Assembly (NCBI GenBank): GCA_946221915.1
Contig: CAMIKG010000003.1
Location: 115,972 to 179,971 of the forward strand
Direction: 5' to 3'
Length of the DNA stretch: 64,000 nt
Source of the DNA: an uncultured Erwinia sp.
GTDB taxonomy: Bacteria > Pseudomonadota > Gammaproteobacteria > Enterobacterales > Enterobacteriaceae
Translations under genes and position numbers: made by a program
In this document: positions 8,788 through 17,514 of the stretch, piece after piece
How positions within the stretch are numbered: the first letter of the stretch is position 1
Layout: each line of letters begins with the position of its first letter
The notes under the pieces: model-generated
Seen by the model: the letters and a program-made list of their open reading frames with translations, nothing else
Database searches by the model: none
What the model was told of the DNA's origin: nothing

Positions 8788-10521
8788 TCAGGCCACCGCC
8801 GCTGCGGGAACGCTTTCCACCGCCGACAGTAACAACCGGGTATAACTATGGCGTGGCTGACTGAATATCTGCTCCACGCTGCCGGTTTCGACAATCTCTC
8901 CCGCCTTCATCACCGCGATACGGTGGCTCATGTGCTGCACCACCCCCAAATCGTGAGAAATAAACAGCATCGACAGCTGTAGCCTGCGCTGCAGCGCCAC
9001 CAGTAAATCCAGCACCTGCGCCTGAGTGGTGACATCCAGTGCCGATACCGGCTCGTCGCAAATTAAAATATCCGGTTCACACGCCAGCGCCTGTGCGATA
9101 GACACGCGCTGGCGCTGCCCGCCCGACAGCGCGCCCGGACGACGCGGCAACAGATCCGCGCTTAGCCCAACCAGCGCCAGTAGTTCCAGAATGCGCTGCT
9201 GTTGTTGCGCGCGATTCAGCGAGCTGTGCAGGCGCAGCGGCTGCTGGAGCAGTTGCTGTACGGTAAATTGCGGATCGAAAGAGCCGAGCGGGTCCTGCAC
9301 AATAGTCTGAATGCGTGGCCGCAGCGGTCGCCGTGCGCGCTCTTTCAGCTGGCTCCACGGCTGGCCCAGCAACTGAATCTCTCCCTGTTGCGGTCGCTGC
9401 AGTCCCAGCACCATTTTCCCCAGCGTGGTTTTGCCGGAACCGGATTCGCCGACAATCCCCAGCGTTTCGCCCGGCGCGACCTGCAGCGAGACCTGATTCA
9501 CCGCCTGCAACTGACCGCCATCGGGCAGTGAGAAAGCGATCGAGACATGATTAACCGACAAAACTGGCTGCGCAGCGGCATGACTGGATGCATGACCCAT
9601 GTCTGCCGCTGCTCTGCCGTGCGCTCTGGAGGCTATACTGCGGCGGTTTTCTCCGTGCGTTGCCGCCAGCGGATCGCTGCCGGTCAGCCAGCGGCCACGA
9701 GTATGAGCGGTGGGGATCGCCGACAGCAGACGCCGGGTATAGGGATGCTGCGGCGATGTCAGTACCTGCCGCGTCGCGCCGCTCTCAACCTGCTGGCCCT
9801 GATGCATCACCACCACTCGGTCGGCGATATCTGCCACCACCGCTAAATCGTGGGTGATCAGCAGCACGCCATGACCCGCCTGCGCCAGGTCGCGGAACAC
9901 TTTCAGCACCTGTTTTTGTACCGTAGCGTCCAGCGCGGTAGTCGGTTCGTCGGCAATCAATAAACGCGGATCCGCCGCCAGCGCGGAGGCAATCAGCGCG
10001 CGCTGGCGCAGGCCGCCGGAGAGTTCATGCGGATACTGCGCCGCGCGGTTTTGCGCATCGGGAATCCCCGCCTGCGTCAGCAATGCCTGCACGCGCTGCG
10101 CCAGCTCTGCGCCACTGGCCAGCCGGTGAGTACGCAGCGGTTCGGCCACCTCCTGACCAATACGCCGCAGCGGGTCAAGTGAGGTGAGGGCATCCTGCAA
10201 CACAAAACCAATCTCACGACCGCGTATCTGCTGCCACTTCTTGCCGTCGGGCTGGCGTAAATCAATCAGGCTGCCGTCGTGGCGGTTTAACTGCAGCGCG
10301 GCGGCCTGTACCTGCGCGCCTGCGCCCGCCAGTCCCACCAGCGTGCGGGCGGTGACCGATTTACCGGAACCGGATTCCCCCACCAGCGCCACCACTTCGC
10401 CAGGGCGGACGCTAAAGGATAATGATTTCACCGCCGCCACCACGCCGCGCGGTGACGGGAAACTGACGCTCAGCTCCGCGACGCGCAGCAGGGGATGAAC
10501 AGAAGACTCAGATGCGCTCAT
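8788..10521 (-). CDS. Fused double ATPase of a peptide/nickel-type ABC importer
   Basis: This 577-residue protein joins two ABC ATPase domains that are separate in Dpp and Opp systems (DppD and DppF type). Domain 1 has Walker A GESGSGKS near 48-55 and signature LSGGLRQR; domain 2 has GESGSGKT and signature LSGGQRQR, each followed by a Walker B ending in DEP. Both sites look catalytically complete. The joint region near residues 275-325 is low in complexity and rich in Ala, Arg and His. The gene starts directly after the stop codon of the upstream permease, so all four genes to 13922 form one operon. Its layout resembles GsiA, the glutathione importer ATPase, but the permeases and binding protein do not let me name the substrate. 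Confidence 0.9.
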   Translation of the reverse strand: MSASESSVHPLLRVAELSVSFPSPRGVVAAVKSLSFSVRPGEVVALVGESGSGKSVTARTLVGLAGAGAQVQAAALQLNRHDGSLIDLRQPDGKKWQQIRGREIGFVLQDALTSLDPLRRIGQEVAEPLRTHRLASGAELAQRVQALLTQAGIPDAQNRAAQYPHELSGGLRQRALIASALAADPRLLIADEPTTALDATVQKQVLKVFRDLAQAGHGVLLITHDLAVVADIADRVVVMHQGQQVESGATRQVLTSPQHPYTRRLLSAIPTAHTRGRWLTGSDPLAATHGENRRSIASRAHGRAAADMGHASSHAAAQPVLSVNHVSIAFSLPDGGQLQAVNQVSLQVAPGETLGIVGESGSGKTTLGKMVLGLQRPQQGEIQLLGQPWSQLKERARRPLRPRIQTIVQDPLGSFDPQFTVQQLLQQPLRLHSSLNRAQQQQRILELLALVGLSADLLPRRPGALSGGQRQRVSIAQALACEPDILICDEPVSALDVTTQAQVLDLLVALQRRLQLSMLFISHDLGVVQHMSHRIAVMKAGEIVETGSVEQIFSQPRHSYTRLLLSAVESVPAAAVA

Positions 10522-11385
10522 TTACAGTCCGCCTTTTGCCACAATAGTTTGTAAACGCCGTCCCAGCAGGGTAATTGAGATCACTGACAGGGCAATCACG
10601 CTGGCGGGCAGCAGGCTGACCCACGGCGCGCTGTCGAGAAAATTGCGTCCTTCCGCCAGCAGGGCGCCCCATTCCGCCGTGGGCGGCGTGACGCCGAGGC
10701 CGAGAAAACTCAGCGCGGAGGCGGCCAGTACCGCATGGCCGATGCCAATGGTCGCGAGGATCAGCAGGGGACGGAAGGTGTTCGGAATGATATGGCGCAG
10801 AATAATGCGTCGCGGGGTTTCGCCCAGCGCCGCAGCATGTTCGACGTAACCGGACTGTTTGACCTGTAACACCTGCGAACGCACCAGCCGCGCGTAACCG
10901 GCAATGCCTGACAGTCCTACCGCCAGCAGGGTGTTTTCCGGCCCGCGTCCCAGCACGGCAATCGCCAGCAGCGCCAGCAGCAGGTCGGGAAACGCCAGTA
11001 AAATATCCAGCAGCCGCACCAGTAACTGGCGCACGGCTTTCGGCGCCAGCGCCGCCAGGGTGCCCAGCAGAATGCCGCCCACACAGGAAATCAGTGTCGC
11101 GCCGACGCCGATGGTCAGCGACAGCGAAGTGCCATACATCACCCGGCTCCAGACATCGCGCCCCAGCTGGTCAGTACCAAACCAGTGGGCGCTGCCGGGC
11201 GGCTGCAGAATAGCGGAAAAGTCGATGTCGTCCGGCGTCCAGCGGGTGAACAGCGCAGGGAAAAACACCGCCACCACCAGCAGCAACACGATTAGCGCGG
11301 GCAGCAGCGTGCCGGGCGTCAGCCACGGGTTGCGGTAGGTGAGGCGTACAGCACGCCCTGCGGCAATATTGTCACTCATGGCCAT
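10522..11385 (-). CDS. ABC importer permease, DppC type
   Basis: The 287-residue inner-membrane protein belongs to the DppC/OppC permease family. It has an N-terminal helix (about 27-46), then HWFGTDQLGRDVWSRVMYGTS, the family landmark, then five more helices with the ATPase-coupling loop EHAAALGETPRRIILRHIIPN near residues 183-203. It would form the transmembrane pore with the partner permease encoded just upstream. Its start overlaps the end of that gene by 14 bases, which suggests translational coupling. The substrate is set mainly by the binding protein and is unknown. Confidence 0.9.
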   Translation of the reverse strand: MAMSDNIAAGRAVRLTYRNPWLTPGTLLPALIVLLLVVAVFFPALFTRWTPDDIDFSAILQPPGSAHWFGTDQLGRDVWSRVMYGTSLSLTIGVGATLISCVGGILLGTLAALAPKAVRQLLVRLLDILLAFPDLLLALLAIAVLGRGPENTLLAVGLSGIAGYARLVRSQVLQVKQSGYVEHAAALGETPRRIILRHIIPNTFRPLLILATIGIGHAVLAASALSFLGLGVTPPTAEWGALLAEGRNFLDSAPWVSLLPASVIALSVISITLLGRRLQTIVAKGGL

Positions 11386-12334
11386 GCTCCTTTCTGCGCA
11401 GACGCGGATCGATAATCAGATACAGGGCATCAATCAGCAGGTTGATGGTGACAAACAGCAGGGCGGAGAACATCACGATGCCGAGCACCAGGGGCATATC
11501 ACGGTTTTCAATGGCGCTCAGCGTGATCTGGCCGAGTCCGGCGCGGCCAAACACCGTTTCCGTCAGAATCGAGCCGCCCAGCACGCCAGCGAGCAGAGTG
11601 CCGGTCAGGGTGGAGATCGCCAGTGCGCCATGGCGCAGGGCGTGACGCAGGCGCAGCAGGGTTTCACTGACGCCACGCGTACGCACGGTCACTGCGAAAG
11701 GCTGTGACAGCGCTTCTTCCAGCCCGTCGCGCAGCACCTGGCTGAGTACCGCCGTCAGCGGCAGGCTCAGGGTGATCACCGGCAGCACCAGCGAGATCAG
11801 GCCATCATTGCCGGTCACCGGAAACCACTGTAATTCGAAGCTGAACAGGGTCAGCAGCAGAATGCCAATCCAGTACACCGGCGTGCTGAGCAGAATCAGT
11901 TCCACGCCCGCCAGCAGATTACGCAGGCGATAGTGGCGTCCGGCAGTCACCAGCGCATTCAGCACCGACAGCACCAGCGCCAGCAGCAGGGCGCTCAGCG
12001 CCAGCGGAATGGTCTCTTTTAACGCACCGCCAATCACCTCAATCACTGGCAGACGGTATTGATAGCTCTGGCCGAGATCGCCGGTCAGCGCGCTGGCGCA
12101 GTAGCGTAAATACTGCATCCACAGCGGCTGGTCGAGGCCGAACTGGTGAACCAGCACCTCGCGATAACCGGCATCCACCACGCTGTTGGCGCTGCCAATC
12201 AGGATGGAAACCGGGTCGCCAGGGATCAGTTTAACGGCAATAAACGTCAGGGTCGCCGCACCCCAGAGCACGGCGACGATGGTCAGCAGACGTTTGCCGA
12301 TGGACGGTAAATTAAGGCTTAATCCAGGCATCAT
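11372..12334 (-). CDS. ABC importer permease, DppB type
   Basis: The product of about 320 residues is a DppB/OppB-type inner-membrane permease: GKRLLTIVAVLWGAATLTF as first helix, then LIPGDPV, and the coupling loop FAVTVRTRGVSETLLRLRHAL that contacts the ATPase. The reading frame is open to 12427, but the family begins about 15 residues before the first helix, so I place the start at the paired ATG codons at 12334/12331. That overlaps the end of the binding-protein gene by about 20 bases, with no clear ribosome site, as expected for coupled translation. The extra residues encoded upstream would be polar and unrelated to the family. Confidence 0.85.
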   Translation of the reverse strand: MMPGLSLNLPSIGKRLLTIVAVLWGAATLTFIAVKLIPGDPVSILIGSANSVVDAGYREVLVHQFGLDQPLWMQYLRYCASALTGDLGQSYQYRLPVIEVIGGALKETIPLALSALLLALVLSVLNALVTAGRHYRLRNLLAGVELILLSTPVYWIGILLLTLFSFELQWFPVTGNDGLISLVLPVITLSLPLTAVLSQVLRDGLEEALSQPFAVTVRTRGVSETLLRLRHALRHGALAISTLTGTLLAGVLGGSILTETVFGRAGLGQITLSAIENRDMPLVLGIVMFSALLFVTINLLIDALYLIIDPRLRRKEHGHE

Positions 12335-13922
12335 AGAAGTTCGGTTTGGCGTTGGTGGCCCAGTTGATTCCCTGCACCTGTTTCGCTTTACCCAGCTGGA
12401 AGGCCGGAATGTAGACTGGCAGCGCATACGCCTGATCGATCACTTCACGCTGGATCTCGAAGTAGAGACGTTTACGCTCTTCATCACTGGCGCCGACTGC
12501 GGCTTCCAGCTTGCTGTCCAGCGCCTTCACGCGGGTGTAGTTGTTGCCATTCGGCGGAATATAGGCGGAGTGGAACACGGTACGCAGAATGTCTGGCTCC
12601 GGACGCACAAAGTAGTTGGAGATAATGTCGTAATCATTATCCGCGCCACGGCTGGAGAAGATGCCGGAATCTACCGGATCGAGCTTCAGCTCAAAGCCGA
12701 CCTGCTTCACCTGATACTGCACGGCCTGGAACAGCGTAACATCCGCCGCTTCGACACTGGACGGGGTATACGCGAAGGTCACGCTGAGGCGCTTGCCCTC
12801 TTTGACACGGTAGCCCTCAGCATCTTTATTTGACCAGCCCGCTTCATCCAGCAGACGGTTGGCTTTTTGCACGTCAAAGCCCCAGCTTTTGGCAATTGAC
12901 GGATCGTAGTCAAGCGTCGCCGGGCCGAGGATGTTGTCCGCGGGTTTCAGCGTGCCGAAGAAGGCGGCTTTCACCGCTGTTGCGCGGTCAACTGCGCTAA
13001 AGAAGGCCTGGCGCACTTTTACGTCGCTGAAAGGCGCGCGGGTGGTGTTGAGATACAGCACGCGCGGAATGCCGGGGTTTTCCCGGGTAATCACTTCCAG
13101 TTTGCTGTTTTTCTTCACCTGGGCGAAGTTGACTGGCGGAATGGCGTCGATCACCTGCACCTGGCCGCTGTTCAGCGCGCCAAGACGCACGGCGGATTCC
13201 GGCAGGTATTTAAATTCAATCTTATCCAGCCATGCCGGACCCTGGTGAGTGGCGTAGCCCGGCCCCCAGTGGTAATCGGCGCGCTTGCTGAGTTTACTGC
13301 CGCTGCCTTTGACAAACGAATCGAGGATAAACGGACCGGAACCGACCACGGTGTTGCTGGTATTGGCAGTTTTCTGCAGATAAGTCGGCGACTGAATACC
13401 GAGATACGGCAGGCTCAGCCCCTGCAGCAGTGGCGCGAACGGGGTTTTATAGTGGAACACCACCGTGTACTCATCTGGCGTGGTGATCGACTCAATCGGC
13501 CCCAGCAGCGATTTGGAGTAGCTGGAGGTCGTTTTCGGATCGAGGATGCGTTCAAAGTTATATTTTACCGCCGCCGCATCCAGTTTAGTGCCGTCACTAA
13601 AGGTGACGTCCTTGCGCAGATGGAAGGTGTATTCGGTGTTGTTGTTTTTGATTTCCCAGCGCTCCGCCAGCCATGGCGTAAAGCTGTTATCTTCCGCCTG
13701 GCCAACCAGCGAATCCACCACGTTACGCGTGACCAGCGCGGTGACGGAATAGGCGGTGATAGAGGGATCGATTATCGGGGTATCGCTGCCCAGAGCCACC
13801 GTCAGCACGCCGCCGGCGACAGGTTTATCCTGTGCGACCGCGCTGAAGCTGGCGGTAAGCGTTAGCGCGGAAAGCACGCTGACGCGCAATAAACTGACCG
13901 GTGAGTAAACGCTTCGTTTCAT
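12312..13922 (-). CDS. Periplasmic binding protein of peptide/nickel-type ABC importer (SBP family 5)
   Basis: The 536-residue protein starts with a Sec signal peptide (hydrophobic stretch about residues 12-28, likely cut near AVA-QD at 30-31). The mature part is a family 5 solute-binding protein, with GGVLTVALGSD at its start, the domain signature EYTFHLRKDVTFSDGTKLDAAAV and the late motif ALPVYIPA. It would capture the ligand in the periplasm and deliver it to the two permeases encoded downstream. Family 5 members bind peptides, nickel chelates, glutathione, heme or opines, and nothing here separates these. It is the first gene of the four-gene operon; the promoter should lie in 13923-14384. 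Confidence 0.88.
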   Translation of the reverse strand: MKRSVYSPVSLLRVSVLSALTLTASFSAVAQDKPVAGGVLTVALGSDTPIIDPSITAYSVTALVTRNVVDSLVGQAEDNSFTPWLAERWEIKNNNTEYTFHLRKDVTFSDGTKLDAAAVKYNFERILDPKTTSSYSKSLLGPIESITTPDEYTVVFHYKTPFAPLLQGLSLPYLGIQSPTYLQKTANTSNTVVGSGPFILDSFVKGSGSKLSKRADYHWGPGYATHQGPAWLDKIEFKYLPESAVRLGALNSGQVQVIDAIPPVNFAQVKKNSKLEVITRENPGIPRVLYLNTTRAPFSDVKVRQAFFSAVDRATAVKAAFFGTLKPADNILGPATLDYDPSIAKSWGFDVQKANRLLDEAGWSNKDAEGYRVKEGKRLSVTFAYTPSSVEAADVTLFQAVQYQVKQVGFELKLDPVDSGIFSSRGADNDYDIISNYFVRPEPDILRTVFHSAYIPPNGNNYTRVKALDSKLEAAVGASDEERKRLYFEIQREVIDQAYALPVYIPAFQLGKAKQVQGINWATNAKPNFYDAWIKP

Positions 13923-14284
13923 CCCTTATCCTTGTTATTTGGTGAGAAATCATGCAATTAAAATCCATTGTAGGGAGAAACAGGGGAGCCGCGAACGATG
14001 GATAATTTATATCCATTGCTGAAAATGTTCTCTGCCAGGTGCTGCGCTATTTCGATATCTGCATGACAGGCAAAAAGGGGCGTGTCCTCGATGCCTGTTT
14101 TTTCACTGCCGTCGCGATCTTTCTTTCCGGCCTGTCTGTCTTATCCGCTTCACATTCCTGCTACAGCAATTAACTGATTTAAAACATTTTACTGACGTTA
14201 TTATTTCATCATCTCTGAACAATACTCGGCATAAATGTTAACTGTCTCGCAGAAATGAATAAAAAAACTAAACCGGCGTTTTAA

Positions 14285-14334
14285 GGTGACGCAGGTCACA
14301 ACATGCAGCTCTTCTTAACTATATAAAACACTCA
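14285..14334 (+). promoter_or_regulatory. CRP-activated promoter of the GPH symporter gene
   Basis: GGTGA, six bases and TCACA at 14285-14300 match the CRP consensus (TGTGA-N6-TCACA) with one mismatch. A -10 element TATAAA lies at 14322-14327. This predicts a start near 14334 and puts the CRP centre (14292.5) at -41.5, the classic class II position. The geometry makes a chance match unlikely, but the start site is inferred. Confidence 0.65.
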
Positions 14335-14342
14335 TTCATAAA

Positions 14343-14363
14343 AAATGAAACAGTGGTTCATTT
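14343..14363 (+). promoter_or_regulatory. KdgR-like operator before the GPH symporter gene
   Basis: Arms AAATGAA and TTCATTT flank a 7-base centre (ACAGTGG). KdgR, the repressor of pectin-catabolic genes in enterobacteria, binds sites of the form AATGAAA...TTTCATT. The site lies about 10-30 bases after the predicted transcription start and 21 bases before the start codon, where a bound repressor would block transcription. Confidence 0.65.
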
Positions 14364-14384
14364 AATAAAAGAGACTTGCAGACT

Positions 14385-15956
14385 ATGGCAAACACGATAG
14401 TACCTTTGGCGGGAGGGCGGAAAGTCACGCTGGGTCATCAGCTGGCTTACGGCGGTGGTAACTTGCTTGGCAGCGGCGCGCTGGCTATTGCGGGTGCGTG
14501 GTTACTCTATTTCTATACCACGTTTTGCGGCCTGACTCTGCTGGAGGCGTCATTTATTTTCTCGGTCGCCAGTGTGATTGACGCCATCAGTAATCCGCTG
14601 ATGGGTTATTTAACCGATAATTTTGGCAATACCTGGCTGGGCAAGCGCTTTGGCCGGCGGCGCTTTTTCCTGTTAATTGGCGCGCCATTAATGCTGTTTT
14701 ATCCGCTGCTGTGGGTAGAAGGTTTTGGTTTCTGGTATTACCTCACCACCTACGTCATTTTTGAGCTGATTTATACCTCAGTGATGGTGCCTTACGAAAC
14801 GCTGGCGACGGAGATGACCGAGGATTTCTCTGTGCGCTCGAAGCTGACTGGCTACAAGGCGATTTTCGGTAAAATGGCGAACTTCCTCGCCGCCTTTATT
14901 CCCGGCCAGTTTATTCTTATTTACGGTAAAGAGTCGCCGACGCCGTTCCTCTATACCGGTATTACCTATGGTCTGATCCTGCTGATCGCCGTGGGGATGC
15001 TGTATCGCTATACCTGGGAGCGTGCCGATGGCGGCCTGGTCGCCGCGAAACCAAAGAAATCGCTGTTGAAAACGCTGCAGTCGCTGGTGCGCGATATGCA
15101 GTCGACCTTTTATCTGCGCGTTTTCCGTAAACATCTGGGCATGTATCTGTTTGGTTTTGGCGCGGAGTGGCTGTTCGCTGCGGTGTTTACCTATTATGTG
15201 ATTTTTGTCCTGCAATACGATCCGGCGATTCTCGCCGGGCTGAACAGTCTGAATGCGGTGCTGCAGCTGTTCTCCACGGCCATTTTTATCGGTATCTGCG
15301 TGAAGCGCGGCTTCAGTAAGCCGTATATCTGGGCGCTTTCCATCGTGATTTTTGCTGTTTGCTGTTACTCGCTGCTGCACTTTCTGCATCTGCCGGGCTA
15401 TCTGGCGACGGTGGCGATTGTCGGTGTGACGGTGGTGTTCGGTCTTGGTACTGGCGGCGTTTACTACATTCCGTGGACGGTCTATACATTCCTCGCTGAT
15501 GTGGATGAAGTGTTTACCGGTCGCCGTCGTGAGGGGATTTATGCTGGCGCGATGACCTTCTCCGGCAAAATCGTGCGTTCGGTTATTGTCTTTGTTATGG
15601 GTGCGATACTCAGTTATTACGGTTTCCAGTCGAAATCTCATGTGCAGCCGGAAAGTGCCGTGACGGCGATTTCGTGGGTGTTCTTCGGCGGGGTGATTGT
15701 GCTGGCGCTGGTGGCGATTGTCTTTAGCCGCCAGATGAAGCTGGATCGCAAAGCGCATTTGATGGTGCTGGAAGAGGTGGCGCGTATTAAAGCGGGCGGT
15801 CATATCAGCGCTATTAAGCCAGAAGTTCGCAAGGTGATTGAAGATCTGGTCGGCTATCCCTACGAGCAGTGCTGGGGCAATAGCGCCATCGGTCAGAAGA
15901 TGCAGCAGGCTGATGAAGCCGATACGGCCATCGTGGTGCAGTTGTCACAGCGCTAA
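14385..15956 (+). CDS. GPH-family sugar:cation symporter, probably for oligogalacturonides
   Basis: The 523-residue protein has about twelve membrane helices and belongs to the glycoside-pentoside-hexuronide (MelB-like) branch of the major facilitator superfamily. Landmarks are the helix 2 region VIDAISNPLMGYLTDN, the loop GKRFGRRRFF and the central YTSVMVPYETLATEM. A KdgR-like operator and CRP site in front, and kduD behind, suggest that it imports unsaturated oligogalacturonides or uronides, like TogT of soft-rot bacteria; that substrate is an inference. The frame opens at a TTG at 14376, but the ATG at 14385 behind AAGAGA is preferred. The C-terminal tail of about 70 residues is polar and cytoplasmic. 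Confidence 0.82.
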   Translation: MANTIVPLAGGRKVTLGHQLAYGGGNLLGSGALAIAGAWLLYFYTTFCGLTLLEASFIFSVASVIDAISNPLMGYLTDNFGNTWLGKRFGRRRFFLLIGAPLMLFYPLLWVEGFGFWYYLTTYVIFELIYTSVMVPYETLATEMTEDFSVRSKLTGYKAIFGKMANFLAAFIPGQFILIYGKESPTPFLYTGITYGLILLIAVGMLYRYTWERADGGLVAAKPKKSLLKTLQSLVRDMQSTFYLRVFRKHLGMYLFGFGAEWLFAAVFTYYVIFVLQYDPAILAGLNSLNAVLQLFSTAIFIGICVKRGFSKPYIWALSIVIFAVCCYSLLHFLHLPGYLATVAIVGVTVVFGLGTGGVYYIPWTVYTFLADVDEVFTGRRREGIYAGAMTFSGKIVRSVIVFVMGAILSYYGFQSKSHVQPESAVTAISWVFFGGVIVLALVAIVFSRQMKLDRKAHLMVLEEVARIKAGGHISAIKPEVRKVIEDLVGYPYEQCWGNSAIGQKMQQADEADTAIVVQLSQR

Positions 15957-16116
15957 GTTAATCCCTTTCTTATATCGATTTCCTTTCCTGCCCGCCGGGC
16001 AGGGAGGGCTTCGCTCGGGCTAAGGAAAAGGCAATCAGGCATTAACTCGTTTTGGTTGTTGCTGGCGATGGCCTGGCTGTGGCGCGATTAACCTTATAAT
16101 GGTTGTTTGTTTTGAT

Positions 16117-16140
16117 AAAAACAAAACGTTGTTTTAATTT
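16117..16140 (+). promoter_or_regulatory. KdgR-like operator before kduD
   Basis: AAAACAAAACGTTGTTTTAA is a near-perfect dyad centred on CGTT and matches the KdgR pattern AAAAC-N4-GTTTT. It lies about 100 bases before the kduD start codon. Together with the site at 14343 it suggests that both genes belong to one KdgR regulon, with kduD having its own promoter. Confidence 0.6.
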
Positions 16141-16239
16141 TATTGTGAGTTTGCAAGGGAAGGCGTAAACTGAACAAACACAGGCAGTATTCTGATTTCC
16201 ATTGGGGCGCATGACGCCCGCTAAGCTAAGGATAATGTT

Positions 16240-17001
16240 ATGATTCTCGATAATTTTTCTCTGCAGGGTAAGGTTGCGGTAGTTACCGGTTGCGATACCG
16301 GTCTGGGGCAGGGTATGGCGCTGGGGCTGGCGCAGGCCGGTTGCGATATCGTCGGCATTAATGTGGTGGAGCCGGAGGAAACCATTGCTCAGGTGACTGC
16401 GCTGGGACGCCGTTTTTTAAGTCTGAGTGCCGATTTGCGCAAGCTGGACACCGTGCCGTCGCTGCTGGATCGTGCGCTGGCGGAGTTTGGGCATATCGAT
16501 ATTCTGGTGAATAACGCCGGTATTATCCGTCGTCAGGACGCTATCGAGTTCAGTGAGAAAGACTGGGACGATGTGATGGATCTGAATATTAAAGCGGTGT
16601 TCTTTATTTCGCAGGCGGTGGCGAAGCAATTTATTAAGCAGGGTAACGGCGGCAAGATTATCAATATTGCGTCGATGTTGTCGTTCCAGGGGGGTATTCG
16701 TGTGCCTTCTTATACTGCGTCGAAGAGTGCGGTGATGGGGGTGACCCGTCTGTTAGCCAATGAGTGGGCGAAACATGGCATTAATGTGAATGCTATTGCG
16801 CCGGGTTATATGGCGACGAACAATACTCAGCAGTTGCGTGCTGATGAGGCGCGTAGCGCAGAGATTCTTGACCGTATTCCGGCGGGTCGCTGGGGGCTGC
16901 CGTCCGATTTGATGGGACCGGCGGTTTTCCTCGCGTCTCCGGCGTCGGATTATATTAATGGCTATACGCTGGCGGTGGATGGCGGCTGGCTGGCGCGTTA
17001 A
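16240..17001 (+). CDS. kduD: 2-dehydro-3-deoxy-D-gluconate 5-dehydrogenase KduD
   Basis: The 253-residue short-chain dehydrogenase is nearly colinear with E. coli KduD. It has the NAD-binding motif TGCDTGLGQG (16-25), NNAG near 90, the catalytic YTASK near 155-159 and the C-terminal VDGGWLAR. KduD interconverts 2,5-diketo-3-deoxygluconate and 2-keto-3-deoxygluconate in the cytoplasm, a late step of pectin and uronate breakdown. E. coli has kduI beside it; here kduD stands alone behind a GPH symporter gene, about 280 bases away, with its own KdgR-like operator. The ATG at 16240 is preceded by AAGGATA. A GGCGGCA/TGCCGCC hairpin at 17019-17038 may end its transcript. Confidence 0.95.
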   Translation: MILDNFSLQGKVAVVTGCDTGLGQGMALGLAQAGCDIVGINVVEPEETIAQVTALGRRFLSLSADLRKLDTVPSLLDRALAEFGHIDILVNNAGIIRRQDAIEFSEKDWDDVMDLNIKAVFFISQAVAKQFIKQGNGGKIINIASMLSFQGGIRVPSYTASKSAVMGVTRLLANEWAKHGINVNAIAPGYMATNNTQQLRADEARSAEILDRIPAGRWGLPSDLMGPAVFLASPASDYINGYTLAVDGGWLAR

Positions 17002-17077
17002 TCGCGTTATCAGGAAAGGGCGGCAGTGAATTGCCGCCGCTGATTGATGGCGATCCTGTGCTTTGCTCAGGGGGAGC

Positions 17078-17201
17078 GCTTTTGGTTCGTGCTCTGCTCA
17101 GGTGTGTGGCTTTTGGTCCATGCCCGGTTCTGGTGTGTGGCTTTTGGTCCGTGCCCGGTTCCGGTACGTCGCTTTTAGTCCGTGCTCTGCTCAGGGAACA
17201 C
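17078..17201. repeat. Four tandem copies of a 31-base repeat
   Basis: Copies start at 17078, 17109, 17140 and 17171, each beginning GCTTTTGGT or GCTTTTAGT and each exactly 31 bases. Copies 2 and 3 are most alike (CCATGCCCGG / CCGTGCCCGG in the middle), while copies 1 and 4 share GTGCTCTGCTCAGG. The repeat lies between the convergent kduD gene and cytochrome c gene. A multiple-of-31 length would break any reading frame, so this is non-coding DNA. I do not recognise the family. Confidence 0.9.
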
Positions 17202-17296
17202 GGTCAGCTCCGCAAAGACGCAAAAGCCGCCATCCATGGCAGCTCGGCCCGCGCCGTCCATGGCGCGGGACGCTTTGCTCCGTTGACCGTGTTCCC
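17194..17296. repeat. Long imperfect inverted repeat
   Basis: The left arm GGGAACACGGTCA (17194-17206), followed by GCAAAG, is matched by the inverted copy CTTTGC...TGACCGTGTTCCC (to 17296). Between them the pieces CCATCCATGGC and GTCCATGGCGCGG form a further inner fold. The left arm begins inside copy 4 of the 31-base repeat. As RNA it would form a long hairpin, possibly acting as a two-way terminator between convergent genes. A related piece, GTGTTCCCTG-GCTTT, recurs near 17289 and again near 17440. Confidence 0.8.
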
Positions 17297-17343
17297 TGTG
17301 CTTTAAGTTTAGGTGTTGCTGTTCGGTTTCAGGTTCACTGTGC

Positions 17344-17399
17344 TTTGAACTTTGAACTTTGAACTTTGAACTTTGAACTTTGAACTTTGAACTTTGAAC
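17344..17399. repeat. Microsatellite: eight perfect copies of TTTGAAC
   Basis: The 7-base unit TTTGAAC is repeated eight times without a mismatch from 17344 to 17399. Such perfect short tandems change copy number by replication slippage. It lies in non-coding DNA about 115 bases beyond the stop codon of the cytochrome c gene, so copy changes should not alter a protein. Confidence 0.95.
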
Positions 17400-17514
17400 T
17401 TCAGAGCAATGATGCCGTTGCACACTTTCCTGCCTGAGTGTGTTCCCTGCGCTTTGGGGTTTATACGTTGCGGCCTGGTTTCAGCCGCAGCGAGTCCTGA
17501 AGCGCAGGGTAACT

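Noticed and set aside
15987..16003. CCTGCCCGCCGGGCAGG hairpin as the terminator of the symporter gene
   Set aside because: The loop is nearly absent and purines follow in place of a T-run; too weak to list as a feature.
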